Source: Tumebacillus sp. BK434
GTDB taxonomy: Bacteria > Bacillota > Bacilli > Tumebacillales > Tumebacillaceae
DNA length: 64,000 nucleotides
NCBI RefSeq assembly: GCF_004340785.1
Contig: NZ_SLXS01000002.1
Coordinates: forward strand, 799,815-863,814
Reading direction: 5' to 3'
Under the pieces are notes generated by a model. That model was given only the letters and a program-made list of their open reading frames with translations. It was not told where the DNA came from and did no database searches. This document shows, piece by piece, positions 31,635-41,657 of this stretch. The position numbers were made by a program, and so were the translations under genes. Every line of letters begins with the position of its first letter. Position 1 is the stretch's first letter.

Positions 31635-31751
31635 ATGAAGAAAAGATCGCTAAAGTCTTTGGCAAAAGGGTTCGGGTACTCGACTGCTGTTTTCTTTGGT
31701 GCTGCCAATCACGGGGGAAGTCTGTCCAAAAACGGATATGACTGCAACTGA
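31635..31751 (+). CDS. Unrecognised 38-residue peptide
   Basis: The small frame reads MKKRSLKSLAKGFGYSTAVF and continues with a Gly/Asn/Ser-rich tail ending NGYDCN. It has a strong AAAGGAGAG ribosome site 9 nt upstream, a possible promoter (TTGTGA, 18 nt, TACGCT) and a terminator 15 nt after the stop. So it looks like a complete minimal gene. A basic N terminus followed by a Gly-rich tail with one Cys next to the C terminus recalls ribosomally made, modified or exported peptides, but I do not recognise the family. It is divergent from the second two-component system. Confidence 0.5.
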   Translation: MKKRSLKSLAKGFGYSTAVFFGAANHGGSLSKNGYDCN

Positions 31752-31764
31752 CGTGGAGCATGAC

Positions 31765-31798
31765 ACCACAGGTTGCAGCCTGTGGTTTGCTTTCTTTT
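31765..31798 (+). terminator. Terminator of the 38-residue peptide gene
   Basis: ACCACAGG / CCTGTGGT hairpin with TTGCAG-type loop followed by a T-rich tail. Confidence 0.65.
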
Positions 31799-31810
31799 CG
31801 GAGAGATCTA

Positions 31811-31840
31811 CGCCACAGGCAGGTGCCTGTGGTGTTTTTT
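31811..31840 (+). terminator. Second, nearly identical hairpin before the acetyltransferase gene
   Basis: GCCACAGGCA / TGCCTGTGGTG followed by TTTTTT. Its arms can also pair with the arms of the hairpin at 31765, so alternative folds are possible. Confidence 0.65.
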
Positions 31841-31862
31841 ACTTTCAGGGAGGGTGACAAAA

Positions 31863-32390
31863 ATGATTACGATCAGACTGCTGACGGAAGAAGATACACA
31901 GGGCATGCTGGACCTGCATGTGAGAAACCGGGCGTTTTTCAAAAAGTTTATCCCGGTGCGGCCGGAGGAGTATTACACGCTGGAAGGGCAATTGACCAGC
32001 CTCCAAAACGAGCGGAGCGCACGGGAAGCGGAGCAGCGCTACTCGTTTGGGATCTTCCTGCAGGACTCGGGGGAACTGATCGGGAACGTGACGCTCGCGG
32101 AGATTCTGCGCGGGGCGCTGCAGAGCTGCTTCATCGGCTACTACCTCGATGAGCAGCAAAACGGCAAAGGCTATATGAGCGAAGCGGTGCGCATGGCGAC
32201 GGAGTTCGGCTTCCAAGAGCTCAATCTGCACCGGATCGAAGCCGGGGTGATGCCGCATAACATCGGCTCGATCCGGGTGTTGGAGAAGGCTGGGTTTGTC
32301 AAGGAAGGCATCGCACGGCAAAACGTGCTGATCAACGGCAAGTGGGAAGATCATCAGGTGCTGGCGATCATCAACGAGAATTACAAATAG
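31863..32390 (+). CDS. GNAT family N-acetyltransferase (RimJ/RimL-like)
   Basis: The 175-residue acetyltransferase is similar to ribosomal-protein N-acetyltransferases. ITIRLLTEEDTQGMLDLH opens the fold, and the acetyl-CoA pyrophosphate loop is QNGKGYMSEAVRMATEFGF. NIGSIRVLEKAGFVKEG completes motif B. ATG 31863 follows GGGAGGG. The frame continues upstream through the hairpin but without a better start. The substrate is unknown. Confidence 0.87.
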   Translation: MITIRLLTEEDTQGMLDLHVRNRAFFKKFIPVRPEEYYTLEGQLTSLQNERSAREAEQRYSFGIFLQDSGELIGNVTLAEILRGALQSCFIGYYLDEQQNGKGYMSEAVRMATEFGFQELNLHRIEAGVMPHNIGSIRVLEKAGFVKEGIARQNVLINGKWEDHQVLAIINENYK

Positions 32391-32396
32391 GCAGAA

Positions 32397-32438
32397 GAAA
32401 ACCGCTCTCGGCGTGGATCGCTGAGAGCGGTTTTGTTT
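32397..32438. terminator. Bidirectional terminator
   Basis: AAACCGCTCTC / GAGAGCGGTTT with an internal GGCG...CGCT extension lies between convergent genes. Confidence 0.85.
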
Positions 32439-33741
32439 AAAATTCTGCTGTTGGCGGCAGTTGAAACAGCAACTGCTCCGGCAACTCGCCCCGCACCATC
32501 AGTTTAGCATCGGTCGTGGGCTCCAGTGCCGTGTATTCGATGTCCAGAAGGTCGGGGGTGAAGTAGATTTCGACCCGCTGCACCTCGAGCGCCAAGCCGG
32601 CGAGCAGGTTGGCAAGGCTGGGAATCTGCGCGCCGATCACATCGTAGAGATGGAGTGTTCCGTCCCGAACGGTGTAGGCGACGGCTGCGTGGTGATCGGG
32701 CAGGTAGGCGATCTTGATCTCCGGCGCAGCGAGCGTCGCGAAGAAGAAGGATGACATGTGCGTTTCCGGCCCCATGACGTTGGAGACGGGGCGGCGGTTG
32801 GCGAACAGGTCTTTCAGCAGGCGGCTGTCCCATTCCACGTTCACATTGAGACCGCGCGGGGCGGAGGATGCACGGGCGGAACGCGGCACGTTTTCACAAA
32901 CGAAGTGACTTTGTGCCACGAGACGGAAGCCGAACTTTTCGTAGATCGCATGCTCGCGGGCGTAGAGGAACATCAACTCGTACTCCTGCTCATAGCGGTT
33001 CAGCAGTTCGGCAATCAGCTGACGGATCAGTCCTTTGCCGCGATAATCGGGATGCGACATGACCGATTGCACGCCGGCAGCACGGACCGATTTTCCCTGC
33101 AGGGTGAGCGGGAAGTCGAACAAGCTGACATTGGCGACCGCTTGCTCGCCTGCGAAATAGGAGAGCGGGCGATAGGTCGGGTCCCAGAACCCTTTGGCGA
33201 GCAGGTCATGGAAAAAGTCGGGCGGGATGCCGAATGCCGACTCGAACAGTGCGATCAGGGCTTCTCGTTTTGCCGGGTCGTCGCTGTAGGAGTGGTGAAA
33301 TTCGAGCCCGGTTGCAGCCGCTTCCGGATGCGGGTCTTCGATCATGTAGCGGGCGGAGTGATGCAAGAGCGAGCGGATGTCACCCAGCCAGGGCATGAGG
33401 GCTTCCGCTTCCGAGACCGGTTTCCACTCGACCGCCAGGATCTCCTCGCCGTCGAAGCAGACCGTCCCGCCGGTGATGCGGGACGCGAAGGTGATGAACA
33501 GGACGTGCACATCGCGGATCTGGCGTTCGGCGATGTGCAGGAGAGCGCCGACTTCCACGTCGTAGCCGGTCTCCTCTTTCGCCTCGCGCTTGGCCGCTTC
33601 GATCAGCGTTTCGCCGTCTTCGCGCTTGCCGCCGGGCAGTCCCCAGTAGGTCTCGTTGTGCACCATCAATACGGTATCGGTCGTTTCGTCATAGATCAGG
33701 TTGTAGGCGACATCGTCGCGGATCAAGCCTTTGTCGAACAT
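32437..33741 (-). CDS. Nudix hydrolase fused to an Eis-like GNAT acetyltransferase
   Basis: The 434-residue two-enzyme fusion has a Nudix domain (about 1-140) with an intact box (GGKREDGETL...REAKEETGY). A GNAT domain (about 155-285) has the acetyl-CoA loop HPDYRGKGLIRQLI. A C-terminal region (about 300-430) resembles the SCP2-like domain of Eis-type acetyltransferases. The frame is open to 34113, but ATG 33741 with AGAGGAGG upstream gives a clean Nudix N terminus. It overlaps the upstream gene by 19 nt. The fusion suggests linked nucleotide-derivative hydrolysis and acetylation, and the substrates are unknown. Confidence 0.82.
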   Translation of the reverse strand: MFDKGLIRDDVAYNLIYDETTDTVLMVHNETYWGLPGGKREDGETLIEAAKREAKEETGYDVEVGALLHIAERQIRDVHVLFITFASRITGGTVCFDGEEILAVEWKPVSEAEALMPWLGDIRSLLHHSARYMIEDPHPEAAATGLEFHHSYSDDPAKREALIALFESAFGIPPDFFHDLLAKGFWDPTYRPLSYFAGEQAVANVSLFDFPLTLQGKSVRAAGVQSVMSHPDYRGKGLIRQLIAELLNRYEQEYELMFLYAREHAIYEKFGFRLVAQSHFVCENVPRSARASSAPRGLNVNVEWDSRLLKDLFANRRPVSNVMGPETHMSSFFFATLAAPEIKIAYLPDHHAAVAYTVRDGTLHLYDVIGAQIPSLANLLAGLALEVQRVEIYFTPDLLDIEYTALEPTTDAKLMVRGELPEQLLFQLPPTAEF

Positions 33742-34313
33742 CGGCGGAGTTCCTCCTCTTCGCGAATGGCGTTGCGCATGCGGATCATCGAGAAATGCAG
33801 GCTGGTCTCCTTCAGCGCATCGTGCAGCGGATACAGGGACGGGGTCAGGCGCAGTTCGACGTTGGCCGCGCCAAGCCGGGCCAGCAGATCGCCGACCGGC
33901 TCTACAGAAAGCGGCGTGACCGCTTCGAGCGAGGTGAAATAGCCCGCCCCTTCGTCGATGCAGGTGAACGTCTCGTCGGGCAGGTGATAGACGTAGAGGT
34001 CGGTGTTCTGCAACGCTTGCCACCAACGGCTCTCGACGGCGATCACCATGCGGGCCGCCGTGTGAGCCAGAAAGCGCTCTTGATCGTCTGCGGTCGTGTC
34101 CGGCTTGGCCCAAAAAGCGACGCGCGGGCAGTCGCGCGGGAAGAAATACATGGGCGCGCGCGCTTCATCGATCGCCCATACCATCGCCGGTTTGTCCGGG
34201 TGTGACGGATGCAGGCGCGGTTCAAAATGCCGAATCGAAGGATCTTCGCTAAAGTGATACATCATCTCTCTCATCGCCTCCCGAAAATCTTGGTATCTCA
34301 TAGACTTCCACAT
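33723..34313 (-). CDS. Hypothetical protein (196 residues)
   Basis: This soluble protein is rich in aromatic residues and Arg (REAMREMMYHFSEDPSIRHFEP, then PMYFFPRDCPRVAFWAKPDTT). I do not recognise it. The C-terminal LRLTPSLYPLHDALKETSLHFSMIRMRN is reminiscent of DUF-type proteins found beside acetyltransferases. ATG 34313 gives the longest product, and ATG 34301 with GGAAG just upstream is an alternative. It overlaps the Nudix-GNAT gene by 19 nt, so the two proteins may work together. Confidence 0.65.
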   Translation of the reverse strand: MWKSMRYQDFREAMREMMYHFSEDPSIRHFEPRLHPSHPDKPAMVWAIDEARAPMYFFPRDCPRVAFWAKPDTTADDQERFLAHTAARMVIAVESRWWQALQNTDLYVYHLPDETFTCIDEGAGYFTSLEAVTPLSVEPVGDLLARLGAANVELRLTPSLYPLHDALKETSLHFSMIRMRNAIREEEELRRCSTKA

Positions 34314-34374
34314 TTAGGGAGGGAATGTCAAGGAGAATCGCGGATGGCCGATCTTTTCTGCTGCGATCGAAACG

Positions 34375-34408
34375 AGAAAGAAGGGAGCGGCGCTAGGCCT
34401 CTCCCTTT
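34375..34408 (-). terminator. Weak terminator overlapping the end of coaB
   Basis: On the minus strand, AAGGGAG / CTCCCTT is followed by CTTTCTCGTTTC. The stem spans the coaB stop. Confidence 0.45.
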
Positions 34409-35070
34409 TTCAATGCTTGCAGCAGTCGCTCTGCAGTTGTCTTTTTATCGGGGCAGACCACGACTTCGCCGGAGCGCGGGACCAGATAGTGCGGGGTCGC
34501 TTCGGAATAGAGCGAACGGGACGCATTGGCGACGACGAGGTCGGCGCGCCATGTCTCCATGCGCTGGCGGGAGCGCTGCAGCAGGTAGTCGGGGTCGGCG
34601 TTGTGTTCGAGCTTGAAGCCGACGAGGAACGTGTCGGGGCGCCAGTCTTTGATCTTGGAAATGACCTTGGGCGCTTTTTTGAAATGGACGACCGGCGGGT
34701 TGTCGCTGGAGATCTTGCCGGTGTCGGTGATGGGGTTGCCTTGCTGGTCGAACATCTTGTCCACCACCCAGTCGGACACCGCTGCCGTCATGATCACCGC
34801 GTGAATCTCCTCGGTGGTCAACACAGCCTGCAGCTTCTCGCCGAGGTCTGCAATTCCCATGAACGGCACGAGCCGCAGCTTGGGATGCGAGGCGGGCAAC
34901 TGCGCAAAATATCCGTGCAGATACACGACCTGAGCACCGCCGGCCAAAGCCTGTTCTGCCAGATAACATCCCATCGTGCCGCGCGCCAGGTTGGTGTGGC
35001 CGCGCACCTCGTCCCATTTTTCCAAGGTGCCGCCTGCGGTGATGAGGATGGTGTGATGTTGTCGTGTCAT
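34393..35070 (-). CDS. coaB: Stand-alone phosphopantothenate--cysteine ligase
   Basis: The 225-residue protein corresponds to the CoaB half of the usual CoaBC bifunctional enzyme, which joins 4'-phosphopantothenate and cysteine in CoA synthesis. The motifs are ILITAGGTLEKWDEVR, MTAAVSDWVV, DTGKISSDNP and FLVGFKLEHN, then DLVVANASRSL. The nucleotide-activating Lys lies in the HFKKAPKVI region. A separate CoaC-like partner is not in the window. Since a CoaBC fusion is normally present in Bacilli, this may be a second copy. Confidence 0.8.
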   Translation of the reverse strand: MTRQHHTILITAGGTLEKWDEVRGHTNLARGTMGCYLAEQALAGGAQVVYLHGYFAQLPASHPKLRLVPFMGIADLGEKLQAVLTTEEIHAVIMTAAVSDWVVDKMFDQQGNPITDTGKISSDNPPVVHFKKAPKVISKIKDWRPDTFLVGFKLEHNADPDYLLQRSRQRMETWRADLVVANASRSLYSEATPHYLVPRSGEVVVCPDKKTTAERLLQALKKGEA

Positions 35071-35167
35071 CTTCTGTCATCCCTCCGTCGAATCTACTAT
35101 ATCACCCCTTGAGCTAACTTCCAAGTCGTGGTAATCTAGGCATCCGGGATTCGAACGAAGCGAGGGA

Positions 35168-35908
35168 TCAGCTCCCTCTCCCGCTCCGCTTCTGCCAATA
35201 GTCTTGCAGGGCAAATGGCAGGTAGAAGATCAGCACGGACACGAGCGCGACCGCTTCCAGCCAGATGATATAGTACGGCCACGGCCCGAGCAGGTCCAGC
35301 AGTGAGGCGGCGCCGGGCTTGTGGGCGAGGAACATGTAGTTGCCTCCGGTCAGCCAGTTGGCGAGGCCGGCCAGCGCAGCGATGATGTTCAGCGTCAGGA
35401 TCGCCCGCCAGATCGAATGCAAGGTCGGCCGGAATCCTTCCACAAACACCATGTAGAACCCGGCCAGCAGGATCGCCCCATGGGCGATGAAGAACTGGTA
35501 GGTGCGAAAGTGCGGATACGCGTAATGCCCGAGGTCAGGCGTGATCAGCGCCTGCAAGGCACCGCCCATGCCGATCAGAAAGGCGAACTCGAAGAGCAGC
35601 ACACTGCGCGTGATCAGCATAAACGCCGACAAATACAGGGAGATCGTACACAGCTGCAGCGGCAGATTGTAGTCGAGCGTCCACGATCCGGCCTGCAGAT
35701 ACCAGATATTCAGCACGAGATCGGAAACCAAAAGTAACCCGGCCAGCCCGTAGCGCGTCACACGGTTCAAACGCGCCTCTTTCAGACGCTCGCGATACCA
35801 AAACAGCAAGAGAATTGCCGAGAAAATAAGAAATAACGACAGAAGATGCCCAAAGGAAAACAGCCTAAACGACTCTGGCAAGCCATGTATGTCGAAAAAT
35901 TCCAACAA
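35168..35908 (-). CDS. YwaF-like TIGR02206 family membrane protein
   Basis: The 246-residue integral membrane protein has about seven helices. SFGHLLSLFLIFSAILLLFW starts the first, and NLPLQLCTISLYLSAFMLI and FFIAHGAILLAGFYMV are family-typical. The final IIWLEAVALVSVLIFYLPF is also hydrophobic. Function is unknown in the family. It is a single gene with its own upstream region shared divergently with proC. Confidence 0.8.
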   Translation of the reverse strand: MLEFFDIHGLPESFRLFSFGHLLSLFLIFSAILLLFWYRERLKEARLNRVTRYGLAGLLLVSDLVLNIWYLQAGSWTLDYNLPLQLCTISLYLSAFMLITRSVLLFEFAFLIGMGGALQALITPDLGHYAYPHFRTYQFFIAHGAILLAGFYMVFVEGFRPTLHSIWRAILTLNIIAALAGLANWLTGGNYMFLAHKPGAASLLDLLGPWPYYIIWLEAVALVSVLIFYLPFALQDYWQKRSGRGS

Positions 35909-36003
35909 ATTATCTCACCTCGTTTCTTTACGAACTAGTATTGTACAGGCTTGCCTTTCATTCCTGCTTTGTAAGAAAATAGTGCAAAAGGAGGCGTGCA
36001 CGG

Positions 36004-36813
36004 ATGAAGAGACAACGAATCTTATTTTTAGGCGCGGGACGGATGGCGGAAGCGATCCTTTCCGGGCTGATGGCACGTAAGCGAGACCAGATTGAGGAGA
36101 TCATCGTCACCAACCGCTCCAACGCGGAGCGCCTGCAGGAGCTCTGCGGCACATACGGCGTCACCGCCACGCATGACTGGCAAGCGCAGGTGGCGAACGC
36201 AGATACGATCGTGCTCGCCATGAAGCCGGGCCAGGTGCGCGACGCGCTGGTCGAGCTGGGACCGCTCGTCGACGGGCAGTTTGTGTTTACGGTGGCAGCG
36301 GGCATCGGCATCGCCCTGCTGGAGGAGCAGTTGCCGGCAGGAACGCCCGTCGCTTGGGTGATGCCGAACACGGCGGCGAAAGTTGGCGCGTCCGTTTCGC
36401 TTTATACATACGGCAAGAGCGTACAGGCTGAACAAAGGGCCGTGCTGGAGATGATCCTCGACGGCATCGGCATGTACGAGGAATGCACGGAGGAGCAGAT
36501 TCACCAACTGACGGCTGTGACCGGCTCGGCACCGGCGTTTTTGTACCGCTTTGCGGAAGTGCTGGAAGAGGCGGCGCAGGAGTTCGGCGTGTCGGCGGAG
36601 CAGGCGCACCGGATGATCGTCGGCATGGTCTACGGCTCGGCGCTGATGTTAAAAGAAGGTCCGGCGCCCGCCGTGCTCCGCGATCAGGTGACGACGCCGG
36701 GCGGGGCGACGGCGGCAGGTCTGCGCGTGATGGACGAGCGCGAGTTCCCGGCGCTGCTTAAACAGGCGGTGGCGGCGACCAACCTCCGCGCTAAAGAGAT
36801 GGCAAAGGAGTAG
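36004..36813 (+). CDS. proC: Pyrroline-5-carboxylate reductase
   Basis: The 269-residue enzyme performs the last step of proline synthesis, NAD(P)H-dependent reduction of pyrroline-5-carboxylate. The Rossmann glycines are in ILFLGAGRMAEAILSGL. The substrate-binding C terminus shows AVTGSAPAFLYRFAEVL and DQVTTPGGATAAGLRVMDE, the ProC signature. AAAGGAGG lies 9 nt before ATG 36004. Two small genes follow closely and may share the transcript. Confidence 0.93.
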   Translation: MKRQRILFLGAGRMAEAILSGLMARKRDQIEEIIVTNRSNAERLQELCGTYGVTATHDWQAQVANADTIVLAMKPGQVRDALVELGPLVDGQFVFTVAAGIGIALLEEQLPAGTPVAWVMPNTAAKVGASVSLYTYGKSVQAEQRAVLEMILDGIGMYEECTEEQIHQLTAVTGSAPAFLYRFAEVLEEAAQEFGVSAEQAHRMIVGMVYGSALMLKEGPAPAVLRDQVTTPGGATAAGLRVMDEREFPALLKQAVAATNLRAKEMAKE

Positions 36814-36818
36814 TGCGC

Positions 36819-37133
36819 ATGTGGGACAAAGTCAAAGCGGCGTATGACGAGATGATCACCAATTGGAACTTGATGCAGTCGAGCGATCTGGACAGCGCAG
36901 GCGATGACGCGGACCGTTTTCAGACCTCGTTTTACACGTTCGTCGATGAGATGAAGGAATGGCTGGAGGCACGCGAACAGAAGCCGCGCACGACAGATGA
37001 AGCGCTCGCCTTGCCGGAGGTCGCCGAGCTGTACGAGGAACTGCCGGGGCCGCTGATGCTGAACTTTGAGACGGAACTGGAGCTGATCGTCGAAGGCATC
37101 ACGCGCGAAGATGACGCCAGATACGACGAATGA
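36819..37133 (+). CDS. Small acidic hypothetical protein
   Basis: The 104-residue soluble, strongly acidic, helical protein starts MWDKVKAAYDEMITNWNL and has TSFYTFVDEMKEWLEA. It is not recognised. AAAGGAG, which overlaps the proC end, lies 8 nt before ATG 36819. Its stop overlaps the next gene's start by 4 nt, so it is translationally coupled to the membrane-anchored protein that follows. Confidence 0.65.
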   Translation: MWDKVKAAYDEMITNWNLMQSSDLDSAGDDADRFQTSFYTFVDEMKEWLEAREQKPRTTDEALALPEVAELYEELPGPLMLNFETELELIVEGITREDDARYDE

Positions 37134-37777
37134 ACAAGCGGTACTGGGTGCTGACCGCGCTCCTGCTGCCTGTGCTGTTCGGCGGCTGGTGGGGCTATGA
37201 GCTGTGGACAGACCTGCGCGTCGCATATGTGCTCGGCCAGCAGACGCTGACTGGCGAGGGCCGGACGTATGTGGCCGAGAGCAATCTTGCACTGCAGCCT
37301 GTCGAAGTCGGAGAGCGGATCGGACATGCGGAGGACGGCTTTTGGATCTGGGAAGTGGAAGGGCAGGAACAGCGGGACTGGGTGGTCGTCAGCGGCTTCA
37401 TGTTCCCGCATACCCTGTACCGGGCGGAAGAGGTGCCGGAGGTTGACTTGGCGCAGGTGAAGTGGGACGGGCTGCTTTTGCAGGACAGTCAGGGTCTGCA
37501 GAAAAAAATCGCTTCGAGTGACGATCCGTCGCTGGCTCTTGAAGCGATCAAAACGGCGCAATCAGGCGCGGCCAAGTCCGGCGCGACCCAGGACGAGCGA
37601 AGCAAAAGCTTCCTGCTGCGCGTGCTGTCATCCGAGCTGCCGGGACTGTGCCAAGAGATGTACGTCACGGTGCAGGCGGACGGCGATGTCTACTTGCACC
37701 GTTCGGACATCGTGACCCCGCTCCAGATGACCTCTCCGTTAGAAAAATGGATCAAAACCGCGCTGGAAATCGAGTAG
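37130..37777 (+). CDS. Membrane-anchored hypothetical protein (215 residues)
   Basis: A single N-terminal helix (VLTALLLPVLFGGWWGY, residues 7-23) is followed by an extracytoplasmic domain. It contains VAESNLALQPVEVGERIG and WIWEVEGQEQRDWVVVSGFM and has no recognised motif. The coupled start (ATGA with the upstream gene) suggests a functional link to the small acidic protein. Confidence 0.6.
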   Translation: MNKRYWVLTALLLPVLFGGWWGYELWTDLRVAYVLGQQTLTGEGRTYVAESNLALQPVEVGERIGHAEDGFWIWEVEGQEQRDWVVVSGFMFPHTLYRAEEVPEVDLAQVKWDGLLLQDSQGLQKKIASSDDPSLALEAIKTAQSGAAKSGATQDERSKSFLLRVLSSELPGLCQEMYVTVQADGDVYLHRSDIVTPLQMTSPLEKWIKTALEIE

Positions 37778-37841
37778 ACATCTCGCATCCGCCGCCTTGC
37801 CTGCATAGGCTGATGGGGTGAACGCACAAGAGGTGATCTCG

Positions 37842-39646
37842 ATGAGAAAAGCGCTGTTGCGCCTGGAAGATGTCGGACCGGGCGGCTTTTATGAGTCGGA
37901 GGAGAGCCTGTGGAAACTGCGGGTGATCGCCGACTTTTTGTCTGCGTCCGGCGTACCGTTTCATGTGGCGATGATCCCGAGGTATGTGAACCCCAAGACC
38001 GGCTATGACCGCTCGATCGGCGACCGTCGCGACCCGTATGTGCAGAACTTCCTCGCCACGATGCGCCATCTGCAGCACCGCGGCGGGTCGCTGGGCATGC
38101 ACGGGTACCGCCATCAATACGGGCAGGCGGTGACGGGGGACGGGTTTGAATTTGCTTATTCGGACTGCACCGCCGACTGTCCGCCCGATGATGATCCGGC
38201 CGCTTCGCAAGAGCGGGGCGCTTTCGAGCGCGCCTATGCGTCGGAGCGGATGCGGCAGGGCTTTCTGGCCGTGTTTGCGTCCGGGCTGCAGGTCGATTGG
38301 TTTGAAGCGCCGCATTATACTGCCTCGCCGAATCAGCGAAACGTGCTGGAAGGCTGGACGGGGCTGTTTTTTGAAAACGATCCGCACAGCGGCGAGATGC
38401 ATCATGTGACGGTGCACGACACCGACACGCCGCTCTATCGCGGGGCGGTGTATGTGCCGACGCCCTTGTTTTATCTGGACGCGTCGAAGCCGGAAAAAGA
38501 GATAAAGCGCATGTGCAAGGCGATCAAAAGATTCAAGGAAGAGGAGATCGCCGGGTTCTTCTATCATCCCTATCTGGAGTTCCCGTTTATCCGCAAAGTG
38601 GGAGAGCGGGTGGTGTATGAGGAAGGGTCGTACCTGCAGCGGCTGGTGAAGTGCTTTCAACAGCAGCAGTACACGTTTGTACCGCTCCTGTCGCTGGTCA
38701 GCCTCGTCCCTTCGATGCGCCAGACCGGCTTTTTTCCGGGGGCGGAGGTGCTGACCGGGGATGTGAACGGCGACGGGATCTCCGAGCTGTTGGTGCGCGA
38801 GCCGGACACGGACAGCTGGCTGGCGGCGTCCGGCTCGCTGGAGACGTTCCCCTGCCGGCAGAGCGCACCGTTTGCCTCGCGGGTGATCGGTGCGAAGATG
38901 GGGCCGGGCCGTGCGCTCGTCGGCGATGTGAACGGGGACGGCCGGGATGATCTCGTGCTGTGGAACGCGGCGACGGGCACTTGGTCGGTGGCGCTTAGCG
39001 ACGGTGTGTCGTGGCAGCCGCCTGCCGTCTGGCTGACCGGGGCGGCGCAGGGCGACGCTTGGGAAGCGTTTCTGACCGACTGGAACGGGGATGGGCGCAA
39101 GGACATCGCCCTCTGGAACAAGCGGACGGGAGACTGGTATCTGGCGGTGGGCGACGGGGCAAAATTTACACTGGCTGCAGACGGAGTGATCGCGCGCACC
39201 GCAACCGACTGGAAGGCCGGTTTCGGCGACGTGGACGGCGACGGGCGGGAGGAGCTGGTGCTGTGGCATCCGGCGACAGGAAGCTGGAACGTCGGGGCGT
39301 ACGTCGGCACGCGCTTGCAGCTCGGGCCCAGACCTTGGCTGGAACAATGGGCAGTCGGGGCTGGCTGGCAATTTCTGCTCGGGGACTTTGACGGGGATGG
39401 GAAGGACGATCTGCTCGTCGTCAACCCGGAGCAGGGGGACTGGCAGATCGCGCGCAGCACTGGCGGCCGGTTCGTGCCGGAAGAAGCGGTGCTGCGGCCG
39501 TGGGCGGCAGAACCGAACATGGTGCCGCTGGTCGGCACGTGGTCGCGGGACGGCCGGGCGGGTGTCTGCGCGCGCCATCCGCTGCTGCGCGGCGGCACGG
39601 TCGATTTTGCCGTTTCAGTCGTTGGCAAAACAGCAAGAGCAGGCCG

Positions 39647-39650
<4 letters not shown>
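37842..39650 (+). CDS. DUF2334 polysaccharide-deacetylase-like protein with VCBS/FG-GAP repeats
   Basis: The 602-residue protein has an N-terminal DUF2334 domain (about 1-290: LLRLEDVGPGG, then SLGMHGYRHQYG with the metal His pair). Five calcium-binding VCBS repeats follow (about 300-560), each with a D-x-N/D-G-D-G loop (DVNGDGISE, DVNGDGRDD, DWNGDGRKD, DVDGDGREE, DFDGDGKDD). DUF2334 proteins are likely carbohydrate deacetylases. No signal peptide is visible with ATG 37842 (AAGAGGTGA upstream), nor with the in-frame GTG 37818, which is odd for VCBS repeats. The stop codon interleaves with that of the convergent ABC-F gene. Confidence 0.8.
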
Positions 39651-41566
<1,916 letters not shown>

Positions 41567-41622
41567 GTATATCAACCTTTTCTTGTGAGCTTTTTTCGCG
41601 GTACACCCTCTAGTGTAGCATG

Positions 41623-41647
41623 AAAAAACCCGCTTCGGTTAGCGGGT
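41623..41647 (-). terminator. Terminator after tenA
   Basis: On the minus strand, ACCCGCT / AGCGGGT is followed by TTTTTT. Confidence 0.75.
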
Positions 41648-41657
41648 CTCGTCTCGC

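Noticed and set aside
31448..31741. 97-residue frame overlapping the small peptide gene
   Set aside because: No ribosome site, irregular composition and many Cys/Trp; the 38-residue frame in another register has all initiation and termination signals.
35139..35165. tRNA T-arm-like sequence (TTCGAATCCC on the minus strand)
   Set aside because: No acceptor, D or anticodon arms could be built around it and the T stem does not pair; probably chance or an old remnant too short to call.
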